Assembly: GCA_009193035.1 (NCBI GenBank)
Contig: SWDT01000186.1
Span: forward strand, 124,001 to 188,000
Direction of reading: 5' to 3'
Source of the DNA: Halicephalobus mephisto
Taxonomy: Eukaryota > Nematoda > Chromadorea > Rhabditida > Panagrolaimidae
DNA: 64,000 nucleotides
The translations under genes were made by a program, and so were the position numbers. Below the pieces are notes generated by a model. It made no database searches and was not told the DNA's origin. It was given only the letters and a program-made list of their open reading frames with translations. Of this stretch, positions 58,459-64,000 are shown in pieces; position 1 is the first letter of the stretch; every line of letters starts with the position of its first letter.

Positions 58459-58555
58459 GCTACCGTATCCTACTAAAATCTTCGATTTAAAAACTTTAAA
58501 ATATTTATTTATTATTTTTATTACTCCACATTTATTCGACTTTTACAGTAACTTT

Positions 58556-58644
58556 AATAAACATTTAGGCTTTTCAAAATTCGGGAAATTTTTGAATAAT
58601 AAATTCAAAAAATTATTTAAAATCGACTTTTTTGAATTTTTTAG
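58556..58644 (+). promoter_or_regulatory. Candidate intercistronic region (poly(A) signal then trans-splice acceptor)
   Basis: The cyclase poly(A) signal AATAAA (58556-58561) is followed after about 80 bp of T-rich DNA by TTTTTTAG (ending 58644), 35 bp before the protease start codon. This spacing is typical of nematode operons, where the downstream mRNA receives an SL2-type leader. Confidence 0.45.
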
Positions 58645-58679
58645 ATTTAATTTTATTCTGCAAAGATATTTGAAAAACA

Positions 58680-61600
58680 ATGTTTTCGGTTTTGACTGAA
58701 AATTTTTACGCTGTAATTGTTATCTTCGGGACTTTCTTTCCGGGACTTGGTTTTTCTAAATTGGCCAGGAAACCGTATCCCCAAAGTTCCCTTCCGATTA
58801 CACTCAATGGCCGGTACTACAGTAATGGTAAAGAAGTTCGAAAATTTCAAACTTTTTTATTCAATTATAATTTTTTAAAAATAAAATTCAAAAAAAAATT
58901 TTTTTTAATTTTTAATTTTTTTAATTTTTTCATTAATTTTTAAATCAGAAATTCAAAAAAAAATTTTAAATCAGAAGTTCAAAAAAAATTTTTTTTTTAA
59001 TTTTTATTAATTTTTTAAATTTTTTTACAAATTAAAGTTTTTTTTTCATTTAAAAAAGTAAAAATTATTTGATTTTTCTATTTTATAGAAATTTAGATTT
59101 ATTTTTTTTCTAACAAAAATGAAATATTTTTAATTTAATGTATTACAAATTCCATAATTTTTATTTTTGATTCAATTCTGCTTAGGAAATTTCTTTAAAA
59201 ATATTTTTTTATTTTTTTAAAAAAGTTATGAAATTATCGTTATTTTTAGAAAAGTTACGAAATTTGGATCCTGACACGAAAAAAGTGATTTCAGTTTCGG
59301 ATTGATTTTTATGAATGCTTTACAGTAACCCAACATCTGGCTGTCAACAACGACGGTGTGGTTGACAAGAAAAAAATCATCGAAATTTTCCTGAAAACTC
59401 CGTTGGGGTACTGTGGGGGGACCATCATAGGGCACAAGTTCGTCCTGTCTGCTGCCCATTGTTTATATTCCAAAAAAAACTGCAACGAAACCAACATTGA
59501 GTAAGTTGTTTTACAGCATACTGTATTTTTAAATGTTTTTAAATTTATTTTTGAAGATTTTTAAATTTTTGATCTCTGGATAAAATTAACTTGATAAAAC
59601 GTTTCTGTTCCGAACATTTTAAATTTTTAGAGTTTTAAAAATAAACAGAAACTAATTTTACATCTGTTATATAGTATTTTAAAAGCCGTTTTAGGTAAGT
59701 TTTTGTTTTTTAATAAAGTTGTGGTGTAAAATTTTATATATCCTTAGAATCCAGAGTTAGTTTTCAGATTCCTAAATTCTGAAATTTTATTTTTAATTTT
59801 ATTTTTGATTCTAATTTTAGATTCAGAATCTACAGGCTTTATTACTGTATTTAAATACTTTTTTCAGTTTCAATTCTAAAATTAGAACATAAATGTTTGG
59901 GACAGATTTGTCACATAACCAAAATTAGACACGATGCAAAATTTCAAAATTTGTTTTCAACTTTGTGGAAAAAGTACAAATATTTTTAAAATTCTTTGTT
60001 TTTAATAAATATGATTTTTAGTGAATATATAACTGCTTTGCCTCATGTTGAAGATGTCCGAATATTTGTCCAAGGGACGTGTGTCGATGGAAGATTTGAT
60101 GAAGATGTCGATGGAGACCTTGATGGAGACCTCGATGGAAAACTTGATGAAGATGTCGATGGAAGACTTGATGGATGCAGCGAGAGTATTCGTGTGGAAG
60201 AAGTCAAAGTTAAAAGTTTCTCCATACCCCGGGAGTACTTCACTGGATGTGGTCAAGCCGACCTCAGCATTCTCGAACTCCAGAATCCCCTTGAACATGA
60301 AGGAGGGGTACTGTACACTGGAGAAGACATCCCGAAAAATGGAACTTTCTTCGTTTCGGGATACGGAAAAGACCGTAATTTCTCTTCGCAGAATACTGTA
60401 GTCATGTTAATTTTAGCACAAGACCCTGAGGCAACGGGTCATTTTCTGAAGACGGTCGAACTGAGGATCGTGGAATGTAAGGAAAATTTCGGATATTCAG
60501 ATTCCATCTGTACTGAAGAAATCACAAAAGACGTCTGTGATGGCGACAGTGGAGCCGGGTTGAAGGACGAAAACGACACCATCTACGGAGTCATGTCTTA
60601 TGGAACTTCCTGCTCTGTCTTGTACTCGAGTATTTTGAATTCTAAATTCGGTAAGTAATCCTCATCAAAGTTATCGATTTCAAACGAATCCTAAGAGTCA
60701 AAATCCGAAAATTAAAAAGTTTCGAAAAATCGAAAAGTTCAAATTGTCATCAAAGTTGTTAATTTTGAAGTTTGAATTAATTCGAATTTTGTAATCGAAA
60801 AGTCCAAATTCGGATCTAACTATTAAGTTCGAAAATCCAAGATTCAAAATACCAAAAATCAACGGTTCTAATTGTCATCAAAGTTGTTAATTTTGAACTT
60901 TGAATTAATTCGAATTTCAAAATTGAAAAATCCAAATTTGGATCTAACTATTAAGTTCAAAAATCCAAGATTCAAAATCCCAAAAATCAACGGTTCTAAT
61001 TGTCATCAAAGTTGTCGATTTCGAACTTTGAATTAATTCGAATTTCAAAATTGAAAAATCCAAATTCGGATCTAACTATTAAGTTCGAAAATCCAAGATT
61101 CAAAATCCCAAAAATCAACGGTTCTAATTGTCATCAAAGTTGTCGATTTCGAAATTTGAATCAGCTTCAAATTAATTCAAATTTAAACATTGTTTAAAAA
61201 TCGAAAGACCTAAATTTGAAAATATAGAAATTCAAAAACTCGATATTTCTGATGATGATGAAAATTGTCGATTTTCAACTTTTAAATGAAACTGAAAATT
61301 TTCGGAGAATTTTTGAGTCCGGAAATTTCGGAAAATCGAAAATTCGGATCGTCATCAAAGTCGTCAATGTTCAACTTTCGAATCAGTTTCGAATTTAAAA
61401 AAATCGACAACTTTGATTGTAATTAATCTTTACTACAGTGACTAAAAAAGATAATTAATCCTAAAAATGGGTCACTATTCAAGTTTTTTTGAAGCTGTAA
61501 TTTTTGACAGGTTTAGGATAGTCTCGGATAGTGACTGATTGCATGTCTTTTCGAATCACTATCCAAACAGTAATAACATTATTTAGAAGGTAACTGGGAG

Positions 61601-61975
61601 AGACAACAATATCAGTCACTATCCAAGATTTTTAGAATCGTAATTTTTGACAGCTTTATAAATCGCTTGGATAGTGACTGAAAAACACAATTAATTGTTT
61701 TTTTTGGACACTATCCTTACCATAATGGATGGATAACGACTAATATAGAAAATGAACTGTTCAAAACAATCACTGTCGAAATTCTCTATGGATAGTAACT
61801 AAACAATTTTATTTTATTTTTTAAATATTACTTTAATTTTTTACTTAAAATTTTTCCAGGAGTGAATCCTCCCAAGTTCCCCGGAGGTATCTTCACCGCG
61901 GTCAACAAACACCTCGATTTTATCCGTTCTATCCTCGACAAATCCCGTCATTCCAATATTGTTTTTAAAAAATAA
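58680..61975 (+). CDS. Secreted trypsin-like serine protease with acidic Asp-rich insert
   Basis: Four exons (58680-58827, 59326-59500, 60022-60650, 61860-61975) keep phase and give 355 residues. A hydrophobic N-terminus (about 5-25) serves as signal peptide. The S1-family catalytic triad is complete: H94 in LSAAHC, D188 in GQADLSILEL and S284 in CDGDSGAG, where GDSGGP is usual. YCGGTIIG before the His and VMSYGTSC near the end fit the fold. Residues 130-159 are an insert of repeated DVDGDLDG/KLDE units, encoded by an 85-bp DNA repeat (GATGTCGATGGA). The DxDxDG pattern resembles calcium-binding loops. The substrate is unknown; digestion or defence are possible roles. The gene may be the second cistron of an operon with the cyclase. 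Confidence 0.85.
58850..59300. repeat. T/A-rich low complexity in protease intron 1
   Basis: Runs of AAATTCAAAAAAAAATTTT and TTTTAATTTTT. A TGACACGAAAA word occurs near 59270. Confidence 0.5.
60660..61425. repeat. 120-bp satellite, reverse complement of the 52.1-52.8 kb array
   Basis: About four units contain CATCAAAGTTGTCGATTTCG, GGATCTAACTATTAAGTTCG and CCAAAAATCAACGGTTCTAA. They lie in the last protease intron. They are close to identical to the 52-kb units in inverse orientation. Confidence 0.85.
61430..61800. repeat. GGATAGTGACT palindromic array, copy 6 (diverged)
   Basis: Alternating words are still clear (TCGGATAGTGACTGATTGCAT, CAGTCACTATCCAAG, TTGGATAGTGACTG), but many carry changes. 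It lies at the end of the last protease intron, directly next to the 120-bp satellite. Confidence 0.8.
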
Positions 61976-62372
61976 AAAAAATAAATTCTAAAAAATTAAA
62001 AAATAAATTTTTAAAAATTAAAGAAATTAAAAAATAAATTCTAAAAAATTAAAAGAGTTAAAAAATAAATTTTTAAAAATTAAAAGAATTAAAAAATTAA
62101 TTTTAAGAAATTCTTAAAGTTCAAAGACTAAATTAAATTGCAAAGGGAAATCGATCCACTTTCCATTTTGGTATCCTGCCCGAGGGATTCTTTTTGAAAC
62201 TTTCGCTGCCATGAACGGTGTCTTCTCTCGAGAAAGTGAAAAGCACCCCGAAGACGGCTGACAGGTACTATTCTGGATGACCTAGATCGTCGTCTGTGCT
62301 TCTCCATAATTGGGGCATCACTGCAGAAAGATAAACTGTCCGGGATTCACTTTTGTTTTCATTTCACTCAGA
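61976..62372. other. Intergenic; likely promoter and trans-splice site of the C6 gene
   Basis: AT-rich to 62120, then more complex. CACTCAG ending at 62371 lies one base before the C6-gene ATG and is a likely splice-leader acceptor. No RNA gene was recognised. Confidence 0.45.
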
Positions 62373-63067
62373 ATGTCGGCTTTGATAACGTTGCTTTCGT
62401 TGGCGAATGTGCAGTTGGGGTTGACATGTATCGCCACGACGACTGCCGTCACAACCACGACCACGCCATGTAAGTTGTCCATATTCAGGTCCGTCACGCT
62501 GAGAGGAGTGATATGAGGGGTCACATGTCTGGGTGGAAATTGTTTTTGGTCTTAGCACGAAAATCTTCAAAAAACGTAAAAACTCAAAAAATCTTCATTT
62601 TTCCAAGTTTTTTTTTATTTTTTTGATTAATAAAGGTGTTTTCAGTGTGTTGCGCCCCGCTCTCGACCAGCAACCCTCCCAGAGTCACCGCACCCTCAGG
62701 GACCCCCGGAGGCGAACTCGACGAATGCGCCGTTCTTCGACGAATTCAACGAGGAGAATGTCCAACAACTGCTGAAATCGTCTGTTCATCAGCCCGTGGA
62801 ATGCAAGTAGACCAAGTTATCCTCCAATTCCTCAACGGAGATACTGTAGTCGCTTCTGCCGAAGGCACAACCAGAGCCACCGCAACAATCACCTGTACCG
62901 CCGACGGATATCAGGTCACGGACGACAACGGAGATCTAGTCGCATTTACTTCGGTTTCATGCACCCAAAACACCGTAGCAGGACCCGATTTCACAGATTA
63001 CTACGCCGATGGAGTAAGCAAGTATTACCACAAATACAACAAGAAATACAACAATTACTATAGTTAA
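62373..63067 (+). CDS. Secreted C6-domain protein (nematode)
   Basis: Two exons, 62373-62469 and 62646-63067, join in phase 1 and give 172 residues. A signal peptide (about 1-18) is followed by a Thr-rich stretch (ATTTAVTTTTT), likely O-glycosylated, and then a cysteine-patterned domain ending in TITCTADGYQVTDDNGD and SVSC. This fits the nematode C6 domain, a small secreted or surface module of unknown function. The last 20 residues are rich in Tyr, Lys and Asn (KYYHKYNKKY), which is unusual and may allow tyrosine cross-linking, as in cuticle proteins; that is speculation. A poly(A) signal lies at 63129. Expression site cannot be inferred. Confidence 0.82.
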
Positions 63068-63537
63068 ACCGTCCGTTGAAGTCCAAAGAATCGAATATTC
63101 GGTGTAATTAATACTAATAAGCACAGGTAATAAAGTTGTTGAAAATGTAGACATATATAAATATAAATAAACATACTGTTGTGACTTGTAGGGGAAACAG
63201 GAAGAGGTACTTGAGTCTTTATTAGGACGTGCAAGTCAGAATCCTCCATATATCTGTATATATTAAACGTTAACATAACGAGATAAACTTCATAGGACTA
63301 CGACGATTGTATTGAAACTATATAATCAAGAAGCGCCTCCCCAAATCTTATTACATATATATACAAGTGCTCCATGATTACTCGTAATTGAACGCATTCG
63401 ATTATACTGACTGAATGTATGAAACCTAAAATGAACATGCGATCATAACTCTTTATTTTTGTTTTCAGTTCCTATGTAGAAAAATAAATATAATCAATTA
63501 CGCTTAATTACAAGTAATTGTGGATCACCTGTGAACA
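63068..63537. other. 3' flank of the C6 gene, no further gene seen
   Basis: Mixed sequence containing the C6 poly(A) signal. Short minus-strand frames here lack features. Confidence 0.4.
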
Positions 63538-63563
63538 TACATATACATACACATCTATATACA

Positions 63564-63595
<32 letters not shown>

Positions 63596-63649
63596 GATAC
63601 ATACATACATACATACATACATACATGCATACATACATACATACATGCA

Positions 63650-63682
<33 letters not shown>
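63538..63682. repeat. (CATA)n microsatellite
   Basis: About 30 copies of CATA/ATAC with a few interruptions (TATAGATA, CATG). The frames on both strands only spell tetranucleotide-derived repeats. Confidence 0.95.
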
Positions 63683-63683
<1 letters not shown>

Positions 63684-64000
63684 AACCAAATTTTATTTTA
63701 AAAGATAACATTCCCCAGAATCTAGAAGATGGTTTTAGGATTTTATGAAAACTTTTAGAATCTCCTAGAATTCAACATGAAGTTTTGGAATCTTCCAGAA
63801 TGTAGTGAAAATTTGTGGAATGATCTAAAACTAATGATTTTTAAAATTTCTAACAAATTCAAAAAATACGTGTTGAGACAATTTCGCATAGAAATCATTT
63901 TTTTGTTTATCAAATTAAGATTTCGTAAAAACTGTTAGATTATTCTAGAATCCAGTAGAATGTTCTGAAATTTTCGAGGATCTTCTGGAGCTGGTTATGC
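63683..64000. other. Right end of window, AT-rich, no gene seen
   Basis: Degenerate TTTTAGAATCTNCTAGAAT repeats, as in several other intergenic regions. No coding exon was recognised. Confidence 0.5.

Noticed and set aside
63508..63748. Open frames over the CATA repeat
   Set aside because: Tetranucleotide repeat artefact with no other coding evidence.

Overview
The window is nuclear DNA from a nematode, most likely a rhabditid (clade V) relative of Caenorhabditis. It is AT-rich. Introns follow nematode rules, with GTAAG donors and TTTTCAG acceptors, and several start codons sit directly behind trans-splice-like acceptors. The gene families are typical of these worms: an Srsx chemoreceptor, a TCF/POP-1 factor with a C-clamp, a supplementary nuclear receptor, an atypical soluble guanylate cyclase and a C6-domain secreted protein. 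Genes were rebuilt by joining open frames at GT/AG sites and requiring the phase to carry through every junction. The feature entries give the gene span, with exons listed in the text.

Layout. 0.45-2.4 kb (+): Srsx 7TM receptor. 5.4-6.7 kb (+): unknown type II membrane glycoprotein. 7.5-17.5 kb (-): a zinc-binding protein resembling part of RNF220; its 7.7-kb intron holds two 5S rRNA genes and many repeats. 17.5-23 kb: repeat-rich desert. 23.0-27.4 kb (-): a secreted metallo-beta-lactamase-fold protein that has lost its metal ligands, with a solo LTR and a tRNA-like sequence in an intron. 29.3-31.0 kb (+): C2H2 zinc-finger protein. 31.1-32.9 kb (-): pop-1-like TCF. 34.0-35.1 kb (+): unknown coiled-coil protein, followed by a decayed partial copy. 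35.9-41.6 kb (-): nuclear hormone receptor. 44.5-49.9 kb (+): secreted histidine acid phosphatase-like protein with an altered active site. 49.9-51.2 kb (-): possible F-box-associated protein. 51.7-52.1 kb (-): 3' end of an unidentified gene. 54.4-58.5 kb (+): soluble guanylate cyclase. 58.7-62.0 kb (+): trypsin-like protease, close enough to the cyclase to suggest an operon. 62.4-63.1 kb (+): C6-domain secreted protein.

No single pathway links these genes. They are a normal mix of signalling, transcription and secreted-protein genes. Non-coding DNA is unusually rich in tandem satellites and in dispersed palindromic elements. The most striking is a family of arrays alternating the words GGATAGTGACT and AGTCACTATCC, present at six main loci and, in a short form, inside another foldback element. 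No CRISPR array, bacterial operon or viral gene was seen.
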